64,000 bases of DNA from Nocardia exalbida NBRC 100660 (GCF_000308575.1 NZ_BAFZ01000036.1:62001-126000), one strand, 5' to 3'. Counted from the first letter of the stretch, positions 1 through 8,150 are shown. Made by a program: numbers and translations. The notes: generated by a model from the letters alone, not told the origin.

Positions 1-115
1 GACCGTCACCGACTCCGAGGGCAACACGGTGGACACCGCCGAAATGTTCGGCGCTCCCGCCGATTCCGCGGACGAGGACCAGGCCGTCGAGACGGCCGCG
101 GCGGACGCCGAATAA
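1..115 (+). CDS. tig: Trigger factor, C-terminal end (partial)
   Basis: The window opens inside a reading frame that ends at the TAA of 113-115. The visible 37 residues contain TVTDSEGNTVDTAEMFG followed by an acidic Ala/Asp/Glu tail, which resembles the end of actinobacterial trigger factor, the ribosome-bound peptidyl-prolyl isomerase and chaperone. The following clpP1-clpP2-clpX genes are the usual neighbours of tig. The substrate-binding and PPIase domains lie outside the window, so the call rests on the tail plus gene order. Confidence 0.8.
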   Translation, partial: TVTDSEGNTVDTAEMFGAPADSADEDQAVETAAADAE

Positions 116-171
116 TTTCATGGAATGTAGGCGTGCTCGACGCCCGAGAGGTGCGCTGATTGCGCTGTGAG

Positions 172-214
172 CGAAGAAAGGGCGGTACCGGGAGTTCGGT
201 GCCGCCCTGCTTCG
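172..214 (+). terminator. Hairpin terminator after tig
   Basis: A long stem lies 57 nt after the tig stop: CGAAG (172-176) pairs with CTTCG (210-214), and AGGGCGGTACC (179-189) pairs with GGTGCCGCCCT (198-208) with one G-T pair, around an 8-nt loop. There is no long T-run, as is common for actinobacterial terminators. It would insulate tig from the clpP promoter. Confidence 0.65.
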
Positions 215-325
215 TTAATGTTTGTGACGACAAGTCGGATAGCCCGCCCGCTGGGGTGCGGCATATGCGACCAGTGATGGCTATGTGGCACTCCGCAACG
301 AGCCGGCGAGAGAAGGCAGGTATCC

Positions 326-937
326 GTGACAATCAACCAGGCAGGGGTCATGACAACCGCGACTGCTGGTCTCAACCTCAGTGATTCGGTGTACGAGCGC
401 CTGCTGCGTGAGCGCATCATCTTCCTGGGCACGCAGGTGGACGACGACATCGCGAACAAGCTGTGCGCGCAGATCCTGTTGCTCTCGGCGGAGGATCCCA
501 CCAAGGACATCTCGCTCTACATCAACTCGCCGGGCGGCTCGGTGACGGCGGGCATGGCCATCTACGACACGATGCAGTTCGCCGAGTGCGACATCGCCAC
601 CTACGGCATGGGCCTGGCCGCGTCGATGGGGCAGTTCCTGCTCACCGCGGGCACCAAGGGCAAGCGCTACGCGCTGCCGCACGCGCGCATCATGATGCAC
701 CAGCCGTCCGCGGGGATCGGCGGCTCCGCGGCCGACATCGCGATCATGGCCGAGCAGTTCGCGCACACCAAGCGTGAGCTGAACGAGCTGCAGGCGCTGC
801 ACACCGGCAAGTCGGTCGAGCAGGTCACCACCGACGCCGACCGCGACCGCTGGTTCACCGCGTCCGAAGCCCTGGAGTACGGCTTCATCGACCACGTGAT
901 CAGCCACGCGAACCAGGCCAACGGCGCCAAGAAGTAA
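326..937 (+). CDS. clpP1: ATP-dependent Clp protease proteolytic subunit ClpP1
   Basis: Serine peptidase subunit of the ClpP1P2 tetradecamer, which degrades unfolded or tagged proteins fed by ClpX or ClpC in the cytoplasm. The 203-residue product has the family triad: Ser100 in GLAASMG, His125 in RIMMHQP and Asp174 in the DRDRWF segment. The GTG start at 326 has AGAAGG about 10 nt upstream; an in-frame ATG at 350 preceded by AGGCAGGGG is an alternative that removes eight residues. clpP2 follows after 70 nt, so the two are probably one transcript, matching the obligate ClpP1P2 hetero-complex known in mycobacteria. Confidence 0.97.
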   Translation: MTINQAGVMTTATAGLNLSDSVYERLLRERIIFLGTQVDDDIANKLCAQILLLSAEDPTKDISLYINSPGGSVTAGMAIYDTMQFAECDIATYGMGLAASMGQFLLTAGTKGKRYALPHARIMMHQPSAGIGGSAADIAIMAEQFAHTKRELNELQALHTGKSVEQVTTDADRDRWFTASEALEYGFIDHVISHANQANGAKK

Positions 938-1007
938 CGCACCGGATCACCCACAGGCCCCCGGACACCTCGAACGTCCGGCCGCCGCACCGACTTTGGA
1001 GACGAAG

Positions 1008-1676
1008 ATGGCCAATTCGATCGACCCGCGCGCCGGCCTGTCCGGCATCGCGCCGCAGAGCCCGCAGGCTCGCTACATCCTGCCGTCGTTCATCGAGCAC
1101 TCGAGCTTCGGCGTCAAGGAGTCCAACCCGTACAACAAGCTGTTCGAGGAGCGCATCATCTTCCTCGGCGTGCAGGTGGACGACGCCTCGGCCAACGACA
1201 TCATGGCGCAGTTGCTGGTGCTGGAGTCGCTGGATCCCGACCGCGACATCACCATGTACATCAACTCGCCGGGTGGCTCGTTCACCTCGCTGATGGCCAT
1301 CTACGACACCATGCAGTACGTGCGCGCCGACGTCGCCACGGTCTGCCTGGGCCAGGCCGCCTCGGCCGCGGCGGTGCTGCTCGCCGCGGGCACCCCCGGC
1401 AAGCGGGCCTGCCTGCCCAACGCCCGCGTGCTGATCCACCAGCCGTCGCTGGAGGGTGGCATCCAGGGTCAGGTGTCGGACCTGGAGATCCAGGCCGCCG
1501 AGATCGAGCGCATGCGTCGCCTGATGGAGACCACGCTCGCGCGGCACACCGGCAAGGACGCCGACACCATCCGCAAGGACACCGACCGGGACAAGATCCT
1601 GACGGCCGAGGACGCCAAGGAATACGGGATCATCGACACGGTGTTCGACTACCGCAAGCTCAGCGCGCAGAAATAA
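1008..1676 (+). CDS. clpP2: ATP-dependent Clp protease proteolytic subunit ClpP2
   Basis: Second peptidase ring of ClpP1P2. The 222-residue product contains the [20 protein letters not shown] segment typical of actinobacterial ClpP2. Catalytic residues are Ser119 (GQAASAAA), His144 (VLIHQPS) and Asp195 (DTDRDK). The ATG at 1008 is chosen because GGAG at 998-1001 is correctly spaced; an upstream in-frame TTG at 996 would add four residues but lies over that ribosome binding site. The gene is separated from clpX by more than 450 nt, so clpX probably has its own promoter. Confidence 0.97.
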   Translation: MANSIDPRAGLSGIAPQSPQARYILPSFIEHSSFGVKESNPYNKLFEERIIFLGVQVDDASANDIMAQLLVLESLDPDRDITMYINSPGGSFTSLMAIYDTMQYVRADVATVCLGQAASAAAVLLAAGTPGKRACLPNARVLIHQPSLEGGIQGQVSDLEIQAAEIERMRRLMETTLARHTGKDADTIRKDTDRDKILTAEDAKEYGIIDTVFDYRKLSAQK

Positions 1677-2137
1677 CGCGCGAACAGTCGTTTCCGGCCC
1701 CGCCGGGAGGACTGGGGCGAATCGCCGATCCCGGCGGCGGTAAGCTCGGAAATCGTTCTATGACAGGGTATTCCGGCCGGGAAGCATGCCATGGGTATGC
1801 CGCCCGGCCGGACCGCTTGTCGCGCCGCCGCGGTTCGAGAATGTGTTCGAACCACGCCGCGGCGCGAGGTGCGGTCCGGAGTGTTCGAATGCCGATCGAG
1901 CGGGCGGTCCGCCTTTCGGCGTCGTGACAACTCGCACAACCCGCGCGAGAAACATGCGCGAGTTGTCGACCTCCGTCCCGAACACCGGGTACGGTCGACC
2001 TAGGGACCTTTGCTCCCGGTTGACAGCACTGCCCACCGGCCACGATTCAGTCGATGCGTTTGCGGCTGCGAAAGTGGTGGACAGCTGGCAACCTGGACGG
2101 ACGGTTGCACGCGGACAAGGAAGTAGGGACCCACGAG
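1677..2137. other. Long clpP2-clpX intergenic region
   Basis: No gene is supported here. It holds two strong hairpins (1773-1811 and 1832-1853), then a candidate promoter: TTGACA at 2020-2025 with only a weak -10 (GATTCA, 2044-2049). A transcript from there would give clpX an untranslated leader of roughly 80 nt. An in-frame GTG at 2054 could extend ClpX by 28 residues, but those residues are not family-like. Confidence 0.6.
1773..1811 (+). terminator. Two-tier hairpin after clpP2
   Basis: CCGGCCGGG (1773-1781) pairs with CCCGGCCGG (1803-1811). Inside, GCATGCC (1784-1790) pairs with GGTATGC (1794-1800) with one G-T pair around a 3-nt loop. It lies about 95 nt after the clpP2 stop and lacks a T-run. 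A second hairpin, GGTTCGA/TCGAACC at 1832-1853, follows. Terminator is the simplest reading. Confidence 0.5.
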
Positions 2138-3418
2138 ATGGCGCGCATCGGAGATGGCGGCGATCTGCTGAAGTGCTCGTTCTGTGGAAAGAGCCAGAAG
2201 CAGGTCAAGAAGCTCATTGCGGGACCAGGGGTGTACATCTGCGACGAGTGCATCGATCTCTGCAACGAGATCATCGAGGAGGAACTCGCCGAATCGAGCG
2301 AGGTCAAGCTCGATGAGCTGCCCAAGCCTGCCGAGATCCGGGACTTCCTGGAGAACTACGTCATCGGCCAGGACACCGCCAAGCGCACTCTCGCGGTGGC
2401 CGTCTACAACCATTACAAGCGCATCCAGGCCGGTGACAAGGGACGCGACAGCCGCGGCGAGACCGTCGAGCTGGCCAAGTCCAACATCCTGATGCTGGGC
2501 CCCACCGGCTGCGGCAAGACCTACCTGGCCCAGACGTTGGCGAAGATGCTGAACGTGCCGTTCGCCATCGCCGACGCCACCGCGCTGACCGAGGCCGGGT
2601 ACGTCGGCGAGGACGTCGAGAACATCCTGCTGAAGCTGATCCAGGCCGCCGACTACGACGTCAAGCGCGCCGAGACCGGCATCATCTACATCGATGAGGT
2701 CGACAAGATCGCCCGTAAGAGCGAGAACCCGTCGATCACCCGCGATGTGTCCGGCGAGGGCGTGCAGCAGGCCCTGCTGAAGATCCTGGAGGGCACCCAG
2801 GCGAGCGTGCCGCCCCAAGGTGGGCGCAAGCACCCGCACCAGGAGTTCATCCAGATCGACACCACCAACGTGCTGTTCATCGTCGCGGGCGCTTTCGCGG
2901 GCCTGGAGAAGATCATCTCCGACCGCACCGGCCACCGCGGTATCGGCTTCGGCGCCGAGGTGCGGTCCAAGGCCGAGATCGACACGACCGATCACTTCGC
3001 GGACGTCATGCCCGAGGATCTGATCAAGTTCGGCCTGATCCCCGAGTTCATCGGCCGTCTGCCGGTGGTCGCCTCGGTGACCAACCTGGACAAGGAATCG
3101 CTGGTCAAGATCCTCTCCGAGCCGAAGAACGCGCTCGTCAAGCAGTACGTCCGGTTGTTCGAGATGGACGGGGTCGACCTCGAGTTCACCGACGACGCGC
3201 TGGAGGCGGTCGCCGATCAGGCGATCCTGCGCGGCACCGGCGCGCGTGGCCTGCGGGCGATCATGGAGGAGGTCCTGCAGCCCGCGATGTACGACATCCC
3301 CAGCCGCGACGACGTCGCCAAGGTGGTCGTGAACGCGGACACGGTCAACGACAACGTGCTGCCCACCATCGTGCCGCGCAAGGCGCAGCGGCCGGAGCGC
3401 CGGGAGAAGTCGGCGTAA
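2138..3418 (+). CDS. clpX: ATP-dependent Clp protease ATP-binding subunit ClpX
   Basis: AAA+ unfoldase that recognises substrates and threads them into ClpP1P2. The 426-residue product has a C4 zinc-binding domain (Cys13, Cys16, Cys35, Cys38), Walker A GPTGCGKT at 121-128, Walker B with DE at 186-187, the GYVGE pore loop at 154-158, the RKH loop at 230-232 and the IGF loop (269-271) that docks on ClpP. The ATG at 2138 gives the standard [18 protein letters not shown]-terminus and the same length as the M. tuberculosis protein. Confidence 0.98.
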   Translation: MARIGDGGDLLKCSFCGKSQKQVKKLIAGPGVYICDECIDLCNEIIEEELAESSEVKLDELPKPAEIRDFLENYVIGQDTAKRTLAVAVYNHYKRIQAGDKGRDSRGETVELAKSNILMLGPTGCGKTYLAQTLAKMLNVPFAIADATALTEAGYVGEDVENILLKLIQAADYDVKRAETGIIYIDEVDKIARKSENPSITRDVSGEGVQQALLKILEGTQASVPPQGGRKHPHQEFIQIDTTNVLFIVAGAFAGLEKIISDRTGHRGIGFGAEVRSKAEIDTTDHFADVMPEDLIKFGLIPEFIGRLPVVASVTNLDKESLVKILSEPKNALVKQYVRLFEMDGVDLEFTDDALEAVADQAILRGTGARGLRAIMEEVLQPAMYDIPSRDDVAKVVVNADTVNDNVLPTIVPRKAQRPERREKSA

Positions 3419-3566
3419 TACGGGTGTGGCGGCCCCATCCCGGGGGTACACCTTCGTGAGGGTTGAGCAAACAGCCTAGTTCCGGCGGCCCGGTCTTCCG
3501 GAGCGCATCAGCACCCCGCAAGCACTTCCTCGGGAGATTGTTGCGGGCGACAGGACCGAGGTCCTC

Positions 3567-3977
3567 ATGTCGGCAGGCTTGGCCAATCCCACGTACGTTC
3601 TCACCGCCGCTCGCAATGCCGATCACCCTGCGGAGCGGCTCAAGATCTCCGTCACGGGCCCGAGCGACCAGGTCACGCTATGCGCCCTTGCGGGCGAGGT
3701 CGACTACTACACCGTCGAGGTGTTCCGTCGCAGACTGATCGGTTCACTCGGTACGGCGGCACCCCTGGTGGTCGTCGATCTCTCCAAAGTCACGTTCTTC
3801 GGCGTCGCCGGTCTGTATGTCCTGGTCGACGCGCGGAACATGCTGACGCAGACCGGTCGCCGGCTACGCCTGGTCACCGGTGCCTGGTGCGTGGACCGGT
3901 TGCTGCAACTGGCCGAGGACCTCGGGCGTTTCGAAACCCGGACGAGTCTCGCCGACGCCGTGCTCGACGCGGCGTGA
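3567..3977 (+). CDS. STAS-domain protein (anti-anti-sigma factor-like)
   Basis: A 136-residue protein that is essentially one STAS domain, the fold of anti-sigma-factor antagonists such as SpoIIAA. The core strand-helix segment reads VVVDLSKVTFFGVAGLYVL. In classical antagonists the equivalent of FFGVAGL is F-x-D-S-S-G-L, whose first Ser is phosphorylated by the partner kinase. Here that position is Val, so phospho-switching at the usual site looks impossible. No anti-sigma kinase or sigma factor gene is adjacent. It follows clpX on the same strand after 148 nt and precedes the L7/L12-like gene by 28 nt. The target is unknown. Confidence 0.75.
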   Translation: MSAGLANPTYVLTAARNADHPAERLKISVTGPSDQVTLCALAGEVDYYTVEVFRRRLIGSLGTAAPLVVVDLSKVTFFGVAGLYVLVDARNMLTQTGRRLRLVTGAWCVDRLLQLAEDLGRFETRTSLADAVLDAA

Positions 3978-4005
3978 GGAGCGGCGCCGGTCGTTACGAT
4001 GGGTC

Positions 4006-4272
4006 ATGTTTGCCAACCGGCGCTTGGAGCGCAAGGTCGACGCGTTGCACGTCAAACTCGATCTGATCATGACCCAGCTCGGCATCGAGGCGCCGGCGTC
4101 GGCCGCACCACCGCGCGCCGTTCCGTCGGTCCCGCGGGGTGACGGCATGGCGGAGATCGACGGATTACTGGCGCAGGGCAAGAAGATTCACGCGATCAAG
4201 CGGTACCGGGAACTCACCGGGTGCGGGCTCAAAGAGGCCAAGGACGCGGTCGAAAGCCGGTCCCCGTACTGA
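4006..4272 (+). CDS. Small protein with ribosomal L7/L12 C-terminal-like domain
   Basis: An 88-residue protein with a charged N-terminal helix (1-25), a Pro/Ala-rich linker (29-45) and a C-terminal segment GKKIHAIKRYRELTGCGLKE that closely resembles the factor-binding helices of the ribosomal stalk protein L7/L12 (family pattern KKI-x-VIK-x-VR-x-xTGLGLKEAK). It lacks the N-terminal dimerisation domain of true L7/L12 and is not near rplJ-rplL. A role at the ribosome is inference only. The ATG at 4006 has TACGAT five bases upstream and no Shine-Dalgarno, so it may be leaderless. Confidence 0.75.
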   Translation: MFANRRLERKVDALHVKLDLIMTQLGIEAPASAAPPRAVPSVPRGDGMAEIDGLLAQGKKIHAIKRYRELTGCGLKEAKDAVESRSPY

Positions 4273-4401
4273 ACACCGGTGTGGTGGACGAGGGCCGGTC
4301 TCCACTCGACGGCTCACGTCCCCCGCCGGCCCTGACTGTCGTCTGAACCCGCCGAACGGCGTGCTCGGTGACGACTTCTGTTGCGCCGCTGAGCGATAGA
4401 T

Positions 4402-5283
4402 CTAGCTGTGTGCGCTTTGAACCAATGGTGCGTGCAGATTCATCGGGAACTCCGCGTCCGCGCCGGACCGGATGTCCTCCGAAGAGGGTTCCGGCAAGGG
4501 GGCGTGCCCGGTCGGGTCGGGCAGGTTCCGCACCTGCTCGGTGGCGAAGCTGATCGCGCGTCCGTATCGGGCGCTCGCGGCGTCGTGGATGAGCAGCGCG
4601 ACGCCGATCATCACCGGGGCAACGCCGTGCACGGCGGCGTCGAACCACCGCCCCTCGCTCACATACGGGTAGGTGTTGAGTCCCACGGTGAGCGTCAGCA
4701 GGGCGACTTCGGCCGCCGCCACTTGGCTGCGGTTGTCCAGCACGCCCCACTCGGTGACCTTGTTCGTGCCGATCATGATGATGATCAGCGACACGCTGAT
4801 CATCGCCTCGAGCAGGTAGCTGAACCAGTACAGCGGGTCGGTCGGGCCACCCGGTGCGATGTTGTGCTGGACGTTGACCGCCGACCACAGCATCCCGGCG
4901 GCGACCACGCCCGCCAGCGAGCCGAGCGACCAGGAACGGTGCCGGTACAGCGACGCCAGCCTGGCATGCGGGCTGGACGCGCGCCGCTGCGCGGCGATGG
5001 CCTTGCGCGCCAGCAGCAGGTCTCTGATCTCGGCCTTCTCGATGGCCTCCGAGGTGTTGCGCGCCCGGTCGGACGCCGCGGCGGACGCCTCGGCCTGCTT
5101 CCAGCGCTGGTCGCGATCCTGCGTCCGGATGCGTTCGGCCAGTTCGCGTTCCGCGAGCAGTTCCTCTTCCGACAGCGCGCCGGTCAGCGCCGGGTCGAAC
5201 TGGTAGGCGAGACGGCCGCGGGCCTTCTCGACCCGTCTCGCCAGCCGTGCGACGTCGTCGTCCGAGGTCTGTTCGTCGAGCAT
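4402..5283 (-). CDS. Multi-pass membrane protein with coiled-coil N-terminus
   Basis: Unrecognised 293-residue protein. The first half is highly charged and probably coiled coil (repeated Glu/Arg/Ala runs). The second half has about four hydrophobic segments: SLGSLAGVVAAGMLWSAV, YWFSYLLEAMISVSLIIIMI, AEVALLTLTVGLNTYPYV and GVAPVMIGVALLI. The order resembles membrane proteins carried by actinomycete plasmids and integrative elements, but no such element is visible around it. The ATG at 5283 has GGAG five bases upstream; a longer in-frame form from 5337 is less likely. It is convergent with the L7/L12-like gene. Confidence 0.7.
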   Translation of the reverse strand: MLDEQTSDDDVARLARRVEKARGRLAYQFDPALTGALSEEELLAERELAERIRTQDRDQRWKQAEASAAASDRARNTSEAIEKAEIRDLLLARKAIAAQRRASSPHARLASLYRHRSWSLGSLAGVVAAGMLWSAVNVQHNIAPGGPTDPLYWFSYLLEAMISVSLIIIMIGTNKVTEWGVLDNRSQVAAAEVALLTLTVGLNTYPYVSEGRWFDAAVHGVAPVMIGVALLIHDAASARYGRAISFATEQVRNLPDPTGHAPLPEPSSEDIRSGADAEFPMNLHAPLVQSAHS

Positions 5284-5420
5284 GCGGCTCCAAAGGGTTG
5301 AGCGGAGGGGAACTCGAGAAACCGAAGACGCCGGCACGGCCTGCCGTTGCGCGAAATTCGCGACGGCAGCTCGTCGACCGCGGCACGGTCAGGCGACGTC
5401 AACACCTCCTATTCTTAGTG

Positions 5421-5450
5421 CATTCCGGGCTTTAACGACAGTCCGGAGTG
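5421..5450 (-). terminator. Imperfect hairpin between two minus-strand genes
   Basis: CATTCCGGGC (5421-5430) and GTCCGGAGTG (5441-5450) are 8/10 complementary around a 10-nt loop. It lies downstream of the carboxymuconolactone-decarboxylase-like gene and upstream of the membrane protein gene, both minus strand. No T-run. Weak evidence. Confidence 0.35.
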
Positions 5451-5507
5451 CTCGCGGCGCCGAAGTGCCAGGTCGCTCCGCGCGTTTCCGCAGCGCCACG
5501 GCCGCTT

Positions 5508-6077
5508 TCACGCCCAGGGCACCCGGCAGGAATCCGTGCTGAAACCCTGTGCGGTGATCCCGAGCGCCGAATTGAACCGGGCGCGAGAGTTTTCCAGCGC
5601 GATGTGATAGCTGAGCTCGACCACGCCCGCTCGGCCGAAGCGCCGCTCCAGGTCGGCGACCTGCTCGTCGGTGGCCGCAGTCGGCGTGGCGGTCATCGCG
5701 TCGGCATAGGCGATGGCGGCGCGCTCGTCGTCGGAGTACAGCGGCGAGGTCGCGTAGTCGGCGATGTGTTCCAGCCGCGCGACGTCCAGTTCACCCAGGC
5801 GCATGAGCATGGCGCCGAAGTCGACGCACCACGAACAACCGATCGTCCACGCCGCGCGGTAGACGGCGATCTCACGGATGACGGCGGGCAGGGCGGTGCT
5901 GGCCTTGCCGACCATGGTTTCGTGGACGGCGTTGGCGGTGAGCAGTTTCGGGTGGTTGGCGGTGACGGCGAACGGCTCCGGCACTTCCCGGAAGCGGCGC
6001 TTGGCCAGCCGGTACAGCAACTTGGTCATCGGCCCGGCCTGCTGCGGGGTGACGGCGGCTATACGGGTGGCGCCCAT
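5508..6077 (-). CDS. Carboxymuconolactone decarboxylase / AhpD-like family protein
   Basis: A 189-residue all-helical family protein with the redox motif Glu69-x11-Cys81-Ser-Trp-Cys84. AhpD peroxidases continue with x3-His; here the equivalent residue 88 is Gly (CSWCVDFG), so one proton-relay residue is missing and peroxidase activity is doubtful. The start at 6077 has AAGGAG at ideal spacing. It lies 107 nt downstream of the steroid-isomerase gene on the same strand and could be co-transcribed, which would place it under the same KstR-like control. Substrate unknown. Confidence 0.85.
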   Translation of the reverse strand: MGATRIAAVTPQQAGPMTKLLYRLAKRRFREVPEPFAVTANHPKLLTANAVHETMVGKASTALPAVIREIAVYRAAWTIGCSWCVDFGAMLMRLGELDVARLEHIADYATSPLYSDDERAAIAYADAMTATPTAATDEQVADLERRFGRAGVVELSYHIALENSRARFNSALGITAQGFSTDSCRVPWA

Positions 6078-6184
6078 GTCGATCTCCTTCGATCAGCGGA
6101 TCTGGTTCCTACTTCTCGGACGAGAGACCGTGCCGGAATGTGATGGGGCGGCGATGTGACGTGGCGCACCCGGCCGCCGCGCGA

Positions 6185-6562
6185 CTACTCGGGTTCGACC
6201 CGCATGTCCTCCTGACTCCAGTAGGCGCGCATCCCGGTGATCCGGCCTTCCTCGTCGAACTCCATCACGTCGATCGGCGACAGGACGAAGCGCTGTCCGC
6301 CGACCTTGGTGACGATGGTGAACGGGAACGCGGCCTGATTGCCCGCGATCCTCACGTCCTCGGGCCGCAACTCGGTCTCCCGATCCAGCGCGGCGATCAC
6401 TTCGTAGAACTCGCGGATGGCAGCGTGGCCGCGCTTGGGTGGGGTGCCGACCGGGTCCTCCACGATCGCGTCGGGCGCGTACAGCGCCACGATGTCCTCG
6501 GTCGGGCCGGAGCCGACGAGCTTGACGTACTGCTCGACCACGTCGCGGATCTGCTTGGCCAT
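6185..6562 (-). CDS. Steroid delta-isomerase (ketosteroid isomerase family)
   Basis: A 125-residue NTF2-fold protein close to bacterial 3-oxo-delta5-steroid isomerases, which shift the double bond of 3-ketosteroids. All three catalytic positions are present: Tyr12, Asp36 in VEDPVG and Asp98 in the SPIDVMEF strand. The C-terminal ITGMRAYWSQEDM segment is also family-typical. GGAGGA lies 7 nt before the ATG. A 14-bp match to the KstR operator lies 17 nt upstream, so the gene likely belongs to the cholesterol-catabolism regulon, as does the related Rv0760c of M. tuberculosis. Confidence 0.9.
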   Translation of the reverse strand: MAKQIRDVVEQYVKLVGSGPTEDIVALYAPDAIVEDPVGTPPKRGHAAIREFYEVIAALDRETELRPEDVRIAGNQAAFPFTIVTKVGGQRFVLSPIDVMEFDEEGRITGMRAYWSQEDMRVEPE

Positions 6563-6578
6563 CGAGTCTCCTCCGAAG

Positions 6579-6592
6579 TGAAACGTGTTCTA
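6579..6592 (-). promoter_or_regulatory. KstR-type operator upstream of steroid isomerase
   Basis: TGAAACGTGTTCTA matches the published KstR consensus TNNAACNNGTTNNA at every fixed position. It lies between the AraC-family gene and the steroid-isomerase start. KstR is the TetR-family repressor of cholesterol catabolism genes in mycobacteria, rhodococci and nocardiae. Confidence 0.75.
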
Positions 6593-6603
6593 GTTTTTTC
6601 AGC

Positions 6604-7389
6604 CTAGCAAGTTCTCCTGCCCGATTCGATCCCCTCGGGCCCAGCCAGTACGACGATCTGAACGCCGGTGGCGAGCAAATCGGAGGCGGACAGCCCGAAC
6701 AGGGTGCGGAACGCGTCGCTGAAGTGCGAGGGGCTGGCGAATCCGGCCTCGGCCGAGGCCGTGGTGAGGTTCGCGCCTCCGGCGATGGCGCGCCCCACGG
6801 CGAGCATCCTGGCCCAGAGGCGGTAGCGCCGGAACGAGGTCCCCGTCTGGGCGGCGAACAGGTGCAGGAAGCGTGATTCCGACAGATGTGCCGCCGCGGC
6901 GAACCGCGCGGCGGGGGACGTCGCGGCGGGATGTGCGTCGAGGTCGGCGAGCGCCGCCGCGATGCGGGTGTCCAGCGGGGGAATCGGCGCCGTACCGGCG
7001 AGGTCCGCCAGTGATCCCGGGTCGGGGCGAGCGCCGCCCGCCGCCGTGACCAGTGCGTCCTCCGCCGCATGGCACAGCCCGAACTCGTTGTCCCACCGCG
7101 TCATTCGCTCGCGGCAGACGCGAGCGGCGGGCGAACCGGGATCCGAGTAGCAGAACATCATGTGGTCACCGTCGGTGACCAGCCGGTGGACCCGGCGCGG
7201 CGGCACGAGGGCGCTGCGCGCGGAACGTGCGATGCCATCGGCCGCGAGGGTGAACGGAGCATCGATCCCGACCGCCAGGCAGTCGACCGCGGTCGAATGC
7301 GCGTCCAAGCGCAGTGACGGCCCGCGATAGATCGCCCGCCCGGCCCACAGCCAGAGCATCGCGGGCAATGTGTGCGGGGCGTTCGGCAT
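6604..7389 (-). CDS. AraC-family transcriptional regulator
   Basis: A 261-residue protein with an N-terminal sensor-like region and a C-terminal AraC/XylS double helix-turn-helix. The last third shows HLSESRFLHLFAAQTGTSFR for the first helix-turn-helix and AEAGFASPSHFSDAFRTLFG for the second, the most diagnostic AraC signature. The effector is unknown. It is followed by the steroid isomerase 41 nt away on the same strand, but the KstR-like site in that gap suggests the isomerase has its own promoter. It is divergent from the mIHF-like gene. Confidence 0.9.
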   Translation of the reverse strand: MPNAPHTLPAMLWLWAGRAIYRGPSLRLDAHSTAVDCLAVGIDAPFTLAADGIARSARSALVPPRRVHRLVTDGDHMMFCYSDPGSPAARVCRERMTRWDNEFGLCHAAEDALVTAAGGARPDPGSLADLAGTAPIPPLDTRIAAALADLDAHPAATSPAARFAAAAHLSESRFLHLFAAQTGTSFRRYRLWARMLAVGRAIAGGANLTTASAEAGFASPSHFSDAFRTLFGLSASDLLATGVQIVVLAGPEGIESGRRTC

Positions 7390-7739
7390 GCCGCCATGCT
7401 GGCACGGCTGTGCGGGTGTGACCGTGTTCGGTTGTGTTCACCGCGGCGGGTACGGGGGATCGCCGTTGATCCCCCCGGTTCGACATTGAACCGTCTCCGT
7501 GCTCGGTGTTCGCTGGGTCTGTCGGGGAAGTCGCCGCCCGTGTTACCGCCGCTGTTCCTTTCGTCCTTTTCGCCCGTCGAGCGTCGGCCGTTCACCGGTT
7601 CCGACGGCGCGAACCGGGGAAATTCATCGCTATTTCCGCTGTTCGTGCCCCGGTGTGTCGAGCTTGCGCTCTCGGTGGCGTGCTGTTTACTCGGTCCGGT
7701 CAACCAGATGTTCGAGTGACGAGTGGAAGCGGAGGAGAC
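7390..7739. other. Divergent intergenic region, AraC gene and mIHF-like gene
   Basis: No gene is supported in these 350 bases. The main structure is a perfect inverted repeat, GGGGGATC (7454-7461) and GATCCCCC (7468-7475), around GCCGTT; with flanking bases the symmetric element covers 7453-7477. It lies 65-90 bp from the AraC-gene start and could be an operator or a hairpin. The right part (7540-7700) is relatively T-rich and probably holds the mIHF-like promoter, but no clear -35/-10 pair stands out. Confidence 0.5.
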
Positions 7740-8054
7740 ATGGCACTGCCTACCATGACCGCAGAGCAGCGCACCGAGGCGTTGGCCAAGGCGGCTGCGG
7801 TCCGCAAGGCACGCTCCGAACTGATCGGCAAGGTGAAAGAGGGCAAGGTCTCGGTCGCGGACCTGCTGAAGAAGGCCGATTCCGACGAGCTGGTCAAGAA
7901 GACCAAGGTGGCCGCGGTGATCAAGGCCCTGCCCGGTGTCGGGCCGGTGAAGGCCGCCAAGCTGATGGACCAGGCGGAGATCCCCGAGGATCGCCGCATC
8001 GGTGGTCTCGGCGCGCGTCAGCGCGCGGCACTGCTCGAAGCGCTGAAGGACTGA
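7740..8054 (+). CDS. Integration host factor-like nucleoid protein (mIHF family)
   Basis: A 104-residue protein with the layout of actinobacterial mIHF: a long basic N-terminal helix (EQRTEALAKAAAVRKAR) and an H2TH-type DNA-binding domain (KVAAVIKALPGVGPVKAAKL, then RRIGGLGARQRAALLEAL). mIHF bends DNA and organises the nucleoid. The canonical gene usually precedes gmk and rpoZ; here the next gene is an unrelated minus-strand membrane protein and the sequence diverges from classical mIHF, so this is probably a paralogue. GGAGGAG lies 3 nt before the ATG at 7740. Confidence 0.85.
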   Translation: MALPTMTAEQRTEALAKAAAVRKARSELIGKVKEGKVSVADLLKKADSDELVKKTKVAAVIKALPGVGPVKAAKLMDQAEIPEDRRIGGLGARQRAALLEALKD

Positions 8055-8150
8055 CGGGCGGGGAATTCGGCGGCGCATCCGCGGACGCACCGGATCACGC
8101 CCGTGGTGATCTCCCACGGGCGTCCCGCACTCGCCGACCGACCCGGCCGG

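Noticed and set aside
215..325. ClgR operator upstream of clpP1
   Set aside because: ClgR is known to control clpP in relatives, but no segment here fits the consensus well enough to call.
2000..3451. Minus-strand frame of 483 codons opposite clpX
   Set aside because: Antisense shadow with no domain; ClpX is certain.
5184..5405. Minus-strand frame from GTG 5405 after a strong AGGAGG
   Set aside because: The ribosome-binding-like sequence abuts the start, the product has no recognisable features and it overlaps the membrane-protein gene start out of frame.
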